16,582 bases of DNA, taken from Faecalibacterium prausnitzii (GTDB lineage: Bacteria; Bacillota; Clostridia; Oscillospirales; Ruminococcaceae). Positions within the stretch are counted from its first letter, which is position 1. Each line of letters opens with the position of its first letter. A program made the position numbers and the translations under genes. The notes beneath the pieces were generated by a model that made no database searches, was not told the origin of the DNA, and saw nothing but the letters and a program-made list of their open reading frames with translations. The stretch lies in assembly GCA_004558805.1 (NCBI GenBank), contig SFDE01000026.1, positions 1 through 16,582 of the forward strand, written 5' to 3'. This document shows positions 1 through 6,779 of this stretch, in pieces.

Positions 1-122
1 GGCAGAGATTCTCCGGTCTCGTATTTTGATAAAGTCTGGCGGGTCACTCCGATTTTTTCCGCCAGTTCGTCTTGTGAAAAGCCGTGGAGCTTCCGCAGGG
101 AAATCAGATTATCTTGAAACAT
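1..122 (-). CDS. XRE-family helix-turn-helix regulator, partial (N-terminus only)
   Basis: The first 40 codons of a DNA-binding regulator; the rest lies beyond the left edge. The translation starts MFQDNLISLRKLHGFSQDEL and continues through a helix-turn-helix of the Cro/C1 (XRE) type: the FSQDELAEKIGVTRQTLSKYE segment has the usual Ser-Gln at helix 2 and Val-Thr-Arg-Gln-Thr-Leu-Ser-Lys-Tyr-Glu recognition helix. The start at 122 is preceded by AAAAAAGGAGAAAAAAC, a good Shine-Dalgarno site. That site and the first codons lie inside the 3' end of the acyltransferase gene (14-base overlap), so the two are probably co-transcribed and translationally coupled. Its target and any C-terminal domain cannot be seen. 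Confidence 0.9.
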   Translation of the reverse strand, partial: MFQDNLISLRKLHGFSQDELAEKIGVTRQTLSKYETGESL

Positions 123-1200
123 GTTTTTTCTCCTTTTTTATTCCAAGGACGCACCAGCGCAGAATGGGGATTCGGCTGATGAGTTCATCCAGCAGGAATG
201 CGCCCACAAAGGCTCCGGTGCCCACCAGCAGATAGACCAGCACTTCCGGCGTGTTGGGGGCGTGTTCGTGCAGTTCATACGAGATCACAGCAATGGGCAG
301 ATAATGAAAAATGTACAACCCCCATGACGTCTTCACCATCCAGCGTGTAAATACGGTTGAGGTGTCGGCATATTTTTTCATCGTTGTAAGGATTCCAAGA
401 ATGGCAAACCAGCAGTAAACGCAGGCATGGATGTTGTTCAGAACCGGTGCAATGGCGTAATTTTCACCAAAATAGCGCACGGTATACGAGATGCCAAGCA
501 CAGACGAGGCCAAGTCAAACATCCACCACCACTTGCACAGCCGTTCCATTACTTCTTTGTGGGAAAACAGAAAATAGCCTGCAAAGAAGCAGAATCCATA
601 AATACCGAACCGATAAACGGTGACGACCGGGGTGTTCAGCACCTGTGCCGAACCATAAACAACGACCGTCAACATCAGAATACTCCAGACCGGTGCTTTG
701 GAACAGAAGTTCCAGACCCGGTCTTTTTCAATTTTCCGAACCACAAGCAAAAGCATGGAGAACAACCAGAGCATCTGGATGTACCACAGAGGTCCTACAC
801 CGGACAGCACGGTGATCAGATATACTATAGGCAGCGGAAGACCGGCAATGTTCAGCCCGCCGCCAATTTTCAGGTTATAGATACCAAGAAGCCACTGGAA
901 CACGAACAAGCCAATCGTGGACGGAACCAGCAACTTGCGGGTTCTATCTTTCACAAATTGTTTTGTACTGTGGCTTTGCAGATGGTACCGTGCGCTCATT
1001 CCCGACACAACAAACAGCAATGCCATAAACCAAGGGTAGACCAGATATTGAAAGCAATCCTGTAACTGATGCTCCCGGAAGGGGCCAATCACACCAAAAG
1101 GCTGCACGCCATTGAACATATAGACTACATGATAGATCACCACCAAAACCACCGTCATCCAGCGGATGTTATCCAGATACAGTTTTCTTGCGGGGTTCAT
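109..1200 (-). CDS. Acyltransferase 3 family integral membrane protein
   Basis: A 363-residue multi-spanning protein of the acyltransferase 3 family (PF01757 type), which moves acyl groups onto surface sugars, glycolipids or peptidoglycan. The first membrane segment holds the family signature, LYLDNIRWMTVVLVVIYH at residues 7-24, ending in the conserved His24. About ten hydrophobic segments follow, as expected for the family. The reading frame stays open up to 1278, but ATG 1200 is chosen because AAAGGTGGGAATGTC lies just before it and the conserved Asp-Asn-Ile-Arg motif then sits near the N-terminus. An extended -10 promoter at 1233-1241 fits this start. The gene overlaps the start of the downstream XRE regulator. 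The acceptor is unknown, and no cell-wall gene lies nearby to suggest one. Confidence 0.85.
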   Translation of the reverse strand: MNPARKLYLDNIRWMTVVLVVIYHVVYMFNGVQPFGVIGPFREHQLQDCFQYLVYPWFMALLFVVSGMSARYHLQSHSTKQFVKDRTRKLLVPSTIGLFVFQWLLGIYNLKIGGGLNIAGLPLPIVYLITVLSGVGPLWYIQMLWLFSMLLLVVRKIEKDRVWNFCSKAPVWSILMLTVVVYGSAQVLNTPVVTVYRFGIYGFCFFAGYFLFSHKEVMERLCKWWWMFDLASSVLGISYTVRYFGENYAIAPVLNNIHACVYCWFAILGILTTMKKYADTSTVFTRWMVKTSWGLYIFHYLPIAVISYELHEHAPNTPEVLVYLLVGTGAFVGAFLLDELISRIPILRWCVLGIKKEKKHVSR

Positions 1201-1232
1201 GACATTCCCACCTTTGCAATGATTTTTAACAC

Positions 1233-1241
1233 AGTATAGCA
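1233..1241 (-). promoter_or_regulatory. Probable extended -10 promoter of the acyltransferase gene
   Basis: On the minus strand this reads TGCTATACT: a TATACT -10 hexamer with the TG dinucleotide of an extended -10. No good -35 box stands 16-18 bases upstream, which extended -10 promoters tolerate. The -10 is 33 bases from the ATG at 1200. Confidence 0.5.
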
Positions 1242-1284
1242 CAAAGTCTTTTTCTTTGCGACCAACTTTCCTTGGCAAAACTAT

Positions 1285-1305
1285 ACGGTTCTTGTTAAGA
1301 ACCGT
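1285..1305. repeat. Perfect 9-bp inverted repeat (operator or hairpin)
   Basis: ACGGTTCTT-GTT-AAGAACCGT: nine paired bases around a 3-base centre. It lies about 45 bases upstream of the acyltransferase -10 box and is not followed by a clear T-run on either strand. An operator for a dimeric regulator is the simplest reading, perhaps for the XRE protein encoded in the same operon. A decayed terminator is the alternative. Confidence 0.5.
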
Positions 1306-1414
1306 TGCGGTTCATCTGAATCTGCAAACAAAACGAAAGACCGCACCGTAAACGGAACACAGCTTACGCAAACCTGCTAATGAGTGCCAATAGTCTGAAC
1401 AAAAAATTCAGCAG

Positions 1415-1453
1415 AAAGTTATTGCCGGGTGCAGTTGAGCATCCGGCAACTTT
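1415..1453. repeat. Long imperfect stem-loop
   Basis: The arm TGCCGGGTGC pairs across a 6-base loop (AGTTGA) with GCATCCGGCA, with one G-T pair. The stem extends outward by AAAGT/ACTTT after a 3-base bulge. Only weak T-richness follows on either strand. It could be a weak terminator downstream of the transposase remnant, or structured RNA from the non-coding end of that element. Confidence 0.45.
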
Positions 1454-1457
1454 AATA

Positions 1458-1481
1458 AGCCGACAGCACGGCTTGTCGGCT
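1458..1481. repeat. 8-bp perfect stem-loop
   Basis: AGCCGACA-GCACGGCT-TGTCGGCT, directly beside the preceding stem-loop and 31 bases past the stop codon of the transposase remnant. There is no T-run, so it is not a classical terminator. Confidence 0.4.
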
Positions 1482-1512
1482 GAAAATCATCGTAATGGTT
1501 CATCAGAAATCA

Positions 1513-1740
1513 TCAACAGGCATCAGGAAATGGCTGGGAACGCAGAAATTCAGTAACACGAGCGTAATAGACCCACAGGAACTTGGCACTTCCTGCGACG
1601 GTATAAACGTAATAATGCTTTCCCTCGGAACGCTTTTTGTCCATAAAGCAGTAAACAGCATTTTCCGGGTTTGAACGTGTTAAAATAATATTCGATATAA
1701 TAAAAATGGTTCGCCTCAGATGCGGTGAGTCCGCTGCGGC
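1513..1740 (-). pseudogene. C-terminal remnant of a probable IS110-family transposase
   Basis: Read from 1740 to the TGA at 1513-1515, one frame encodes 75 residues without an interior stop or a start codon. It contains SPHLRR, then NPENAVYCFMDKKRSEGKHY, then AKFLWVYYARVTEFL. This order (Ser-Pro-x-Leu-Arg-Arg, a Lys-Lys-Arg-x-Glu-Gly-Lys block, then Lys-Phe-Leu-x-x-Tyr-Tyr) resembles the end of the transposase_20 domain of IS110-type DEDD transposases. The frame is blocked by TAA 12 bases further upstream (1753-1755), and the N-terminal catalytic domain is missing, so only an inactive scar remains. The family call is by motif memory and not by search. It marks past insertion next to the damaged aldo/keto reductase locus. 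Confidence 0.55.
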
Positions 1741-2110
1741 GGGACGGGGGCTTTATATACCTCTGCTTTCTTTTCCGTCCAGGCGGATTTTGCTTCTCAA
1801 AAATCCCGCATTTGCGCCGTAACTCACGCCACAAAATCCGCCTGTCCTACTGCCGCGAAAAAGCGTTTACCGCCACACTCTGCCCCATTGCTGAGTACGC
1901 CGCTAACCCCTTTCCCGCGTCAGCCGGAGGCAAAGGTATAACACACTAGACTTTGCAGAGCAAAATCGTGTGCCAACAGGGATGCTTGCGCCCCTATTGG
2001 AAACCCAGCGGCAAAAGGAATATTCCCTTTGCAATTTCTCATTTCCCTCGCAGGTGCATATACAAACTGCAAAAGACAGCTTGTAATGTCTGCGCAGGAA
2101 ACACAAAAAC
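1741..2110. other. Non-coding stretch without a recognisable gene
   Basis: Several short open frames cross this stretch on both strands. None combines a ribosome-binding site, a plausible composition and a recognisable domain. It holds a 13-bp inverted repeat and ends at the LysR terminator. It is probably decayed mobile DNA. Confidence 0.5.
1780..1844. repeat. 13-bp perfect inverted repeat with 39-base spacer
   Basis: CAGGCGGATTTTG at 1780-1792 is repeated as its exact reverse complement at 1832-1844. No gene lies between the arms. The position just upstream of the transposase remnant suggests a leftover of mobile-element structure. Confidence 0.5.
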
Positions 2111-2145
2111 AAACGGCGGAGAGAATCATTTCTTCTCCGCCGTTT
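2111..2145 (-). terminator. Rho-independent terminator of the LysR gene, overlapping its stop codon
   Basis: AAACGGCGGAGA pairs with TCTCCGCCGTTT (12 bp, 11-base loop), and the minus strand continues GTTTTTGTGTTT. The upstream arm encodes the last residues of the LysR protein, and the TGA (2126-2128) sits in the loop, so coding sequence and terminator are merged. Confidence 0.8.
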
Positions 2146-2929
2146 GCTTTCTCTTGGCAAGGTAAAAGGTTACTTGTGCCTCCGCGTCCGTCAGCGAAAT
2201 ATTGACTCGATCCGGGTAGCCGCCCTGCCGTTGGCTGTAATCCGTGGAAAAGCACGGCAGCGTGGAGGCTCTTACCAGTTCCTCAAAGGCGGCAGGGTCG
2301 GACTGCACCAAAAACTTGGAGGCGGGCATTTTCTCCCGGCAGAGGGTATCCCAGAATCCTAATTCTGTCCGCAGCAGGAAATTGAAGCCGTTGATGTCTG
2401 CAAAGGTCAGCTCGCTTTTCTTCGTCAGCTCATGCTCCGGCGGCACGCAGACAAAGAGCTTCTCTTGCAGGAAGGGCGCAGCACCTTCGATGGGAAAGGG
2501 CAGAATGGCAATGTCGCAGGAGCCGTCCTGCCAGGCGGAGAGCACCTCCTCATTCTGGCAGATCGCAGAGGAAACCATCATACCCGGTCGGTACGTATTT
2601 AATTTCGGCAGTAATTCCCAAAGCGGCGCGGGGGCGCAGGAGCGCACAATCACCGTCCGCTGCCGTCGGTCAAAATCCTGCACCTGCTGCACAGCCTGTT
2701 CCGCTTCACTGAGCAGCTTGCTGGCGTGTTCCACGGCGGCAAGCCCTGTTTCGTTCAGCTCGATTTTATTTTTCCCTCGGTGAAAAAGTGTCACGCCAAA
2801 GGCGTCCTCCAAATGCTGCATAGAGCGGGTGACGGAGGGCGTGGAGATATGAAATTTCTCCGCAACACGGCTGAGTGTGCCGAGATCCGCAAACGTCACC
2901 AACTGCCTCAGTTCATATAAGTCGATCAT
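2126..2929 (-). CDS. LysR-family transcriptional regulator
   Basis: A 267-residue LysR-type regulator. Residues 1-60 form the winged helix-turn-helix: YELRQLVTFADLGTLSRVAE is followed by Ser-Thr-Pro-Ser-Val-Thr-Arg-Ser-Met-Gln-His-Leu-Glu, then GVTLFHRG. A linker helix and an effector-binding domain follow (from about residue 85). The protein is somewhat shorter than the usual 290-300 residues. The frame is open to 2995, but ATG 2929 is preferred: GGAG lies 8 bases ahead and the DNA-binding domain then begins at once. It is transcribed away from the truncated aldo/keto reductase, the classical LysR layout in which the regulator controls its divergent neighbour. With that neighbour broken, its surviving target may be the acetyltransferase gene behind it. 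The ligand is unknown. Confidence 0.9.
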   Translation of the reverse strand: MIDLYELRQLVTFADLGTLSRVAEKFHISTPSVTRSMQHLEDAFGVTLFHRGKNKIELNETGLAAVEHASKLLSEAEQAVQQVQDFDRRQRTVIVRSCAPAPLWELLPKLNTYRPGMMVSSAICQNEEVLSAWQDGSCDIAILPFPIEGAAPFLQEKLFVCVPPEHELTKKSELTFADINGFNFLLRTELGFWDTLCREKMPASKFLVQSDPAAFEELVRASTLPCFSTDYSQRQGGYPDRVNISLTDAEAQVTFYLAKRKQTAEKK

Positions 2930-2951
2930 GCCACCGTCTCCACATTTCATA

Positions 2952-3038
2952 TTCTGAAAAGCACTTTGCAATATAAATAGTGTACATCGTTTCAATCTCG
3001 TTGTAAAGTACAGATAGAACCAAATCTGCTTTTCAGAA
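2952..3038. repeat. 12-bp perfect inverted repeat framing the LysR/aldo-keto reductase intergenic region
   Basis: TTCTGAAAAGCA at 2952-2963 recurs as its exact reverse complement TGCTTTTCAGAA at 3027-3038. Each arm lies about 20 bases in front of one of the two divergent start codons, so each transcript would carry the same leader sequence. Paired operator half-sites or a shared 5' leader element are both possible. Confidence 0.6.
2979..3007 (-). promoter_or_regulatory. Candidate promoter of the LysR gene
   Basis: On the minus strand TTTACA (3007-3002) and TACACT (2984-2979) are separated by 17 bases. The -35 matches 5 of 6 and the -10 matches 4 of 6 consensus positions. It lies 50 bases from the chosen LysR start. 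Confidence 0.5.
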
Positions 3039-3054
3039 ATAGGGAGGTATCTTC

Positions 3055-3291
3055 ATGGAATATGTAACGTTGAACAATGGTATCAAAATGCCGAAGCTGG
3101 GCTACGGTGTATTCCGTATGACGGATGCCGAGGCGTGCGAAGAAGCCGTTGTGCAGGCCGTTCAGGCAGGCTATCGGCTGATCGACACAGCGGCCGCCTA
3201 TGGAAACGAAGAAGCTGTCGGCAAGGCAATCCGCCGCTGCTGTATCAGATGTAAAGACTCATTCTCAGATAGAAAGACGGTTACACAATGA
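3055..3291 (+). pseudogene. Aldo/keto reductase, truncated to its N-terminal fifth
   Basis: Starts well (GGGAGG, 7-base spacer, ATG 3055) and matches the aldo/keto reductase fold for 61 residues: VTLNNGIKMPKLGYGVFRM, then AGYRLIDTAAAYGNEEAVGKA. The catalytic Asp44 and Tyr49 are present. After Arg61 the sequence changes abruptly to an unrelated tail of 17 residues ending in a stop. The family normally runs to about 280 residues, so the catalytic Lys and His and nearly the whole barrel are missing. An internal deletion probably fused the 5' end to sequence just before the acetyltransferase gene, whose start overlaps the stop (ATGA, 3288-3291). The remnant protein cannot be an active reductase, but its translation may now deliver ribosomes to the next gene. 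Confidence 0.85.
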
Positions 3292-3872
3292 ACAATGAAA
3301 AAGGTTATGTTTATCGGTTGATGGATCAGGGCGGCCCGACGGACTGCACGCAGGACTACTTTCGGGAAGCGGTGGAGGAGATGATGCGCGCCCGGACGCT
3401 CTGCGCCAAGGCAAATGCGGTTTTGCCGGACGATCCTTCCTATATTACCTATTTAGAAGAATTATTTGGACGCAAGCTGGATGATGTTCGGATTCTCACG
3501 CCGTTTATCTGCGATTTCGGCAACCGTGTTGCCTTCGGGAATGGCGTGTTTATCAATCATTCGGCGGTTCTATCTGCCTCGAGTGGGATAGAGTTCAAAG
3601 ACGGCTGCATGATAGCGCCGGGGCTGAAAATAGCTACGATCAATCATGATATGAATGAACGGCATAAGATCTACACTTACGGTAAGGTGACGATCGGAGA
3701 AAATGCCTGGCTTGGCATGAATGTCACGATCTGTCCCGGTGTGACGATTGGAAAATATGCGGTTGTCGCAGCCGGTGCGGTCGTCACAAAGGATGTGCCG
3801 GATTATGCGGTCGTCGGCGGTGTGCCGGCTAAGGTGATGCGATACTTAGACCCCGCAGAGCAGAAAGAATAA
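3288..3872 (+). CDS. Hexapeptide-repeat sugar O-acetyltransferase (maltose/galactoside acetyltransferase type)
   Basis: A 194-residue acetyl-CoA-dependent O-acetyltransferase of the LacA/Maa/NodL group. The N-terminal maltose-acetyltransferase helices (about residues 5-60, with MMRARTLCAKANAVLPDDP) lead into a left-handed beta-helix of hexapeptide repeats (about 75-185). The repeats include VTIGENAWLGMNVTICPGVT and the closing Val-Gly-Gly-Val-Pro-Ala-Lys-Val-Met-Arg. The likely catalytic His120 lies in ATINHD. Length is normal. Its own ribosome-binding site is weak, and its ATG overlaps the stop of the aldo/keto reductase remnant as ATGA, so expression probably depends on coupling to that remnant. 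A second ATG at 3295 is an alternative start. The sugar substrate cannot be told from sequence. Confidence 0.88.
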   Translation: MNNEKGYVYRLMDQGGPTDCTQDYFREAVEEMMRARTLCAKANAVLPDDPSYITYLEELFGRKLDDVRILTPFICDFGNRVAFGNGVFINHSAVLSASSGIEFKDGCMIAPGLKIATINHDMNERHKIYTYGKVTIGENAWLGMNVTICPGVTIGKYAVVAAGAVVTKDVPDYAVVGGVPAKVMRYLDPAEQKE

Positions 3873-3988
3873 CTGCCATGCCAAATGCTATTCATTAAAG
3901 ATCCCATGCTTTCTAAGCTGGTCTAAGCAATAAAGTCCATTCTGGGCCCACTCTGGGCATAGGGTGAAGCATATAAGGCTAAACACTA

Positions 3989-4029
3989 AAAACCCGAAGC
4001 AGTACTTTTACGGTGCTGCTTCGGGTTTT
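3989..4029. terminator. Bidirectional rho-independent terminator
   Basis: AAAACCCGAAGCAG (3989-4002) pairs with CTGCTTCGGGTTTT (4016-4029), a 14-bp stem. T-runs on both strands let it end both the acetyltransferase transcript (plus) and the converging methyltransferase transcript (minus). Confidence 0.85.
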
Positions 4030-4042
4030 CCTTATGTTGATG

Positions 4043-5686
4043 TCAAATCATTCCAAAATGTTTCAATGCCTCCGTAATGGCTCTTTCCTTTTCCGGTGGG
4101 CATTGTGGCTGCTTGGCATCCTCAGATTTCGGTTTATTGTAGTTCTCGCACTCAATAATGCCGTGTTTTTGCTTTACCTGAGCAATATAGAGACTGCTGA
4201 CCTTCAAACCACTGCGTTCCAGAACATAATCCTTGATTTGCCCATAGGTTGCCAGTCCTCTTTTATCCTGCACCATTTCTTCCACATCCACATCAATGTT
4301 GATATGTGTTACCGGGTTTCTCAGAACTAAGAGACATACCGTCTCAACATGCTTCGTCCTTGGAAAAAGATCCACCGGCTGCACCTTTTCGGTGCGGTAG
4401 CCGTTTTGTTCCAGCCAGGCGGCGTCCCGGGCGGCGGTGGCGGGGTTGCAACTGACATAGACCACCCGACGGGGGGACATGCGGACCACTGCCGAAAGGG
4501 TCGCCTCGTCGCAGCCTTTCCGAGGCGGGTCCAGCATTACGATATCCGGATGCAGCCCTTCTGCCGCAAGGCGGGTGGCGGCGGTGCCGGCGTCGGCACA
4601 GAAGAAGCGGCTCTTGGCAGCCACGGCATCGCTCATGCGGGCAGCGTTTGCCTTGGCGCTTTCGATCGCCTCGGGGACGATCTCCACACCGATCAGCTCC
4701 CGGCAGCGGTCTGCCATGGAAAGTCCGATGGTGCCCATGCCGCAGTAGAGGTCCAGCAGTAGGTCGTTGGGGCTGAGCTGAGCGTACTCGGCGGCGATAC
4801 CGTACAGCCGCTCGGCGGCAAGGGTGTTGACCTGATAAAAGGACAGGGGACCCAGCCGCACCGGTACGCCGCACAGGGTGTCCTCGATGACGCCGGTGCC
4901 CCAAAGCACCTTGGTCTCGCTGCCCAGGATCACGTTGGTGTTTTTGGGGTTGACGTTCAGCAGAACCGTGGTCACAGCGGGGAACTGCTGCTGCACCAGG
5001 GCGCAGAGTTCCTCGGCATGAGGGAGTTTGGGACGGGTGCAGACGAGACAGACCATGATCTGCCCGCTGTGGGCACCCCGGCGCAAAAAGATGTGCCGCA
5101 CCAGCCCCTTGCCGGTCTGCTCATCGTAGGGCTCAATGCCCTGCTGCCCGAAGAACCGACACAGCGCCGTGCCGATATCGTTGAGCACCGAGGGCTGCAG
5201 TTTGCAATCCGGGCAGGGAACGATCCGATGGGTCCGTCCGGCGTAGAAACCGATGCAGGGGTTGCCGTCCTTATCCCGCCCCACAGGGAACTGCACCTTG
5301 TTGCGGTAGCGGTCCACCTCCGGGGAAGGCTGGATGGGCAGTACCGGAACGTCCAGCCCGCCGATGCGGGCAAAGGCGTCTGCAACGTTTTCCTGCTTGG
5401 CACGCAGCTCCGCCCCGTAATCCAGATGCCGCAGGCTGCAGCCGCCGCAGGGACCGGCTACGGCGCAGTCCAGAGGGATGCGGTCGGGGGAGGGGGTCAG
5501 GATCTTGTCCAGAATACCAAAGGCGTAACGCCCGCAGTCTTTTACGATGCGCACCTGTGCCTCATCGCCGGGGGCGGCACCGGGAACAAAAACAGCTTCG
5601 CCGTCGGCGCTGTGCGCCACACCGCTGCCATCGCTGGAAAGGCGCTGGATCTGCAAGGTCAGGATCTGGTTTTTCTGTAAGGGCAT
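4043..5686 (-). CDS. 23S rRNA (uracil-C5)-methyltransferase, RlmD/RlmCD family, with C-terminal extension
   Basis: A 547-residue SAM-dependent methyltransferase of the RumA/TrmA family, making 5-methyluridine in 23S rRNA. An N-terminal TRAM RNA-binding domain (about 1-62) precedes an iron-sulphur site: Cys74, Cys80, Cys83 in the C-x5-C-x2-C spacing of E. coli RumA, with Cys161 or Cys158 as the fourth ligand. The SAM-binding loop is LLLDLYCGMGTIGLS (310-324). The nucleophile is Cys413 in YVSCNP after DPPRKG. The enzyme would normally end near HVETVCLL (446-453). About 90 further residues follow (457-547), including ATYGQIKDYVLERSGLKVS and PKSEDAKQPQCPPEKE. I have seen this extension in Firmicute homologues, but its function is unknown to me. 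AAAGGAG lies 10 bases before the ATG. It sits 24 bases downstream of the AraC gene and may share its transcript. Confidence 0.9.
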   Translation of the reverse strand: MPLQKNQILTLQIQRLSSDGSGVAHSADGEAVFVPGAAPGDEAQVRIVKDCGRYAFGILDKILTPSPDRIPLDCAVAGPCGGCSLRHLDYGAELRAKQENVADAFARIGGLDVPVLPIQPSPEVDRYRNKVQFPVGRDKDGNPCIGFYAGRTHRIVPCPDCKLQPSVLNDIGTALCRFFGQQGIEPYDEQTGKGLVRHIFLRRGAHSGQIMVCLVCTRPKLPHAEELCALVQQQFPAVTTVLLNVNPKNTNVILGSETKVLWGTGVIEDTLCGVPVRLGPLSFYQVNTLAAERLYGIAAEYAQLSPNDLLLDLYCGMGTIGLSMADRCRELIGVEIVPEAIESAKANAARMSDAVAAKSRFFCADAGTAATRLAAEGLHPDIVMLDPPRKGCDEATLSAVVRMSPRRVVYVSCNPATAARDAAWLEQNGYRTEKVQPVDLFPRTKHVETVCLLVLRNPVTHINIDVDVEEMVQDKRGLATYGQIKDYVLERSGLKVSSLYIAQVKQKHGIIECENYNKPKSEDAKQPQCPPEKERAITEALKHFGMI

Positions 5687-5710
5687 AGGATGATTTCTCC
5701 TTTGGATAGG

Positions 5711-6571
5711 TTACTGGGGCTGCTGGTCGGCAGGGGGAAGATCTGCCTGAGAGGCAAAGTACTTGCTGGGGGGCACTCCCTTGGCGCGCTTGAATACCCG
5801 GGAGAAGTAGAACTGATCAAAGAAGCCTACCGACACTGCTACCTCGGCAATGGAAAGGTTGCCGGTGCGCAGCAGCTTGCACGCCTCGTTGATGCGGTAC
5901 TCGGTAAGATAGTCGATGGGGCTTTTGCCCACGTTGAGCATGAACACCCGGTACAGGTGGCTCCGGGAGACGCCTACGCTCTTTGCCACATCGTCAATGG
6001 AGATGTCGTGAGAATAGTTGAACTGGATGTACTTGATAGCGTTGAGCACATACTGGCTGGAAGAAGAGGTGGTGTGGGGCTTGCCGGCGCTGGTCTCTTT
6101 CATCAGGGCAGCAATAAAGAGGTACAGGTACCCCACCATGGACGCTTCGTCCTGAGGCTGCAGTCCCCGGGAGGAGTAGATGTTGCTCAGCGCCGTGCGC
6201 ATGGCGTCCGGGTCCGGGGTACGGTGCACGGGGGCGTCATCGGAGAAGGGCAGCTGGGCAGCAAGCTTATGGGCGCAGGCGCCGTTAAAGCCTACCCAGC
6301 TGTATTCCCAGGGCTGCTGTTCGTCTGCCGTATACCGGATCAGCTGGCTGGGGCGGGCAAAAAACAGGTCTCCGGCGCTGACCTCCCAAGTGCGCCCGCC
6401 TACCTCAAACACTCCCTTGCCGGAAAGTACAAGGTGGATGAGGTAGTGGTCCCGGATGCCGGGTCCCCAGGTCTGAGCGGGAGCGCAACGCTCAATGCCG
6501 CAATTGAAGATGGACAACTCAATGTTATTGGTGTAATTCTGCTTGAAGGATTGCTTATAAACGTCTGCCAT
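5711..6571 (-). CDS. AraC-family regulator with N-terminal cupin sensor domain
   Basis: A 286-residue transcription regulator. Residues 25-85 form an AraC-type cupin ligand-binding domain (IHLVLSGKGVFEV, then SAGDLFFARPSQLIRY), typical of sugar sensors of the MsmR/RhaS kind. Residues 175-272 hold the double helix-turn-helix: ISIDDVAKSVGVSRSHLYRV and NLSIAEVAVSVGFFDQFYFS, then the closing Phe-Lys-Arg-x-x-Gly-Val-Pro-Pro-Ser-x-Tyr. GGAGG lies 11 bases before the ATG. It is divergent from the galactokinase-family gene across a 208-base intergenic region and most probably controls it, with the phosphorylated or free sugar as effector. That pairing is inferred from layout. Confidence 0.9.
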   Translation of the reverse strand: MADVYKQSFKQNYTNNIELSIFNCGIERCAPAQTWGPGIRDHYLIHLVLSGKGVFEVGGRTWEVSAGDLFFARPSQLIRYTADEQQPWEYSWVGFNGACAHKLAAQLPFSDDAPVHRTPDPDAMRTALSNIYSSRGLQPQDEASMVGYLYLFIAALMKETSAGKPHTTSSSSQYVLNAIKYIQFNYSHDISIDDVAKSVGVSRSHLYRVFMLNVGKSPIDYLTEYRINEACKLLRTGNLSIAEVAVSVGFFDQFYFSRVFKRAKGVPPSKYFASQADLPPADQQPQ

Positions 6572-6608
6572 GTCTTGCTTTTCCTCCGTCCTGTCACATT
6601 CTGACCCC

Positions 6609-6638
6609 AGTATACCATAAAATGCTCTGCGAATTCAA
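6609..6638 (-). promoter_or_regulatory. Promoter of the AraC-family gene
   Basis: On the minus strand, TTGAAT (6638-6633) and TATACT (6614-6609) are 18 bases apart, and the -10 is preceded by TGG, giving an extended -10. Confidence 0.6.
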
Positions 6639-6698
6639 CAAAAGTACATCTTATTCTTTGAACTGGACGACAAAATCAAACTTTTTGCGGTACACAAA

Positions 6699-6727
6699 TT
6701 GAAAATTGTCCTGAAATGCATTACAAT
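6699..6727 (+). promoter_or_regulatory. Promoter of the galactokinase-family gene
   Basis: TTGAAA (6699-6704), a 17-base spacer, then TACAAT (6722-6727): five of six matches in each hexamer. It gives a leader of about 45 bases before ATG 6780. An AraC-type activator would bind around or upstream of 6699, in the region shared with the divergent gene. Confidence 0.7.
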
Positions 6728-6779
6728 AAACATAACAAACCTACAAAATACGGGTTCGCATAGGAAGGGAGGAACGGCG

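Noticed and set aside
427..1065. A 212-codon plus-strand open frame opposite the acyltransferase
   Set aside because: Antisense to a well-supported membrane protein; hydrophilic, repetitive composition and no ribosome-binding site.
1903..2255. Minus-strand open frames overlapping the LysR 3' end
   Set aside because: They overlap the LysR terminator and coding end in other frames. One contains a segment (Phe-Pro-Ile-Gly-Ala-Gln-Ala-Ser) that I vaguely associate with hypothetical proteins around mobile elements, but this is not enough to call a gene.
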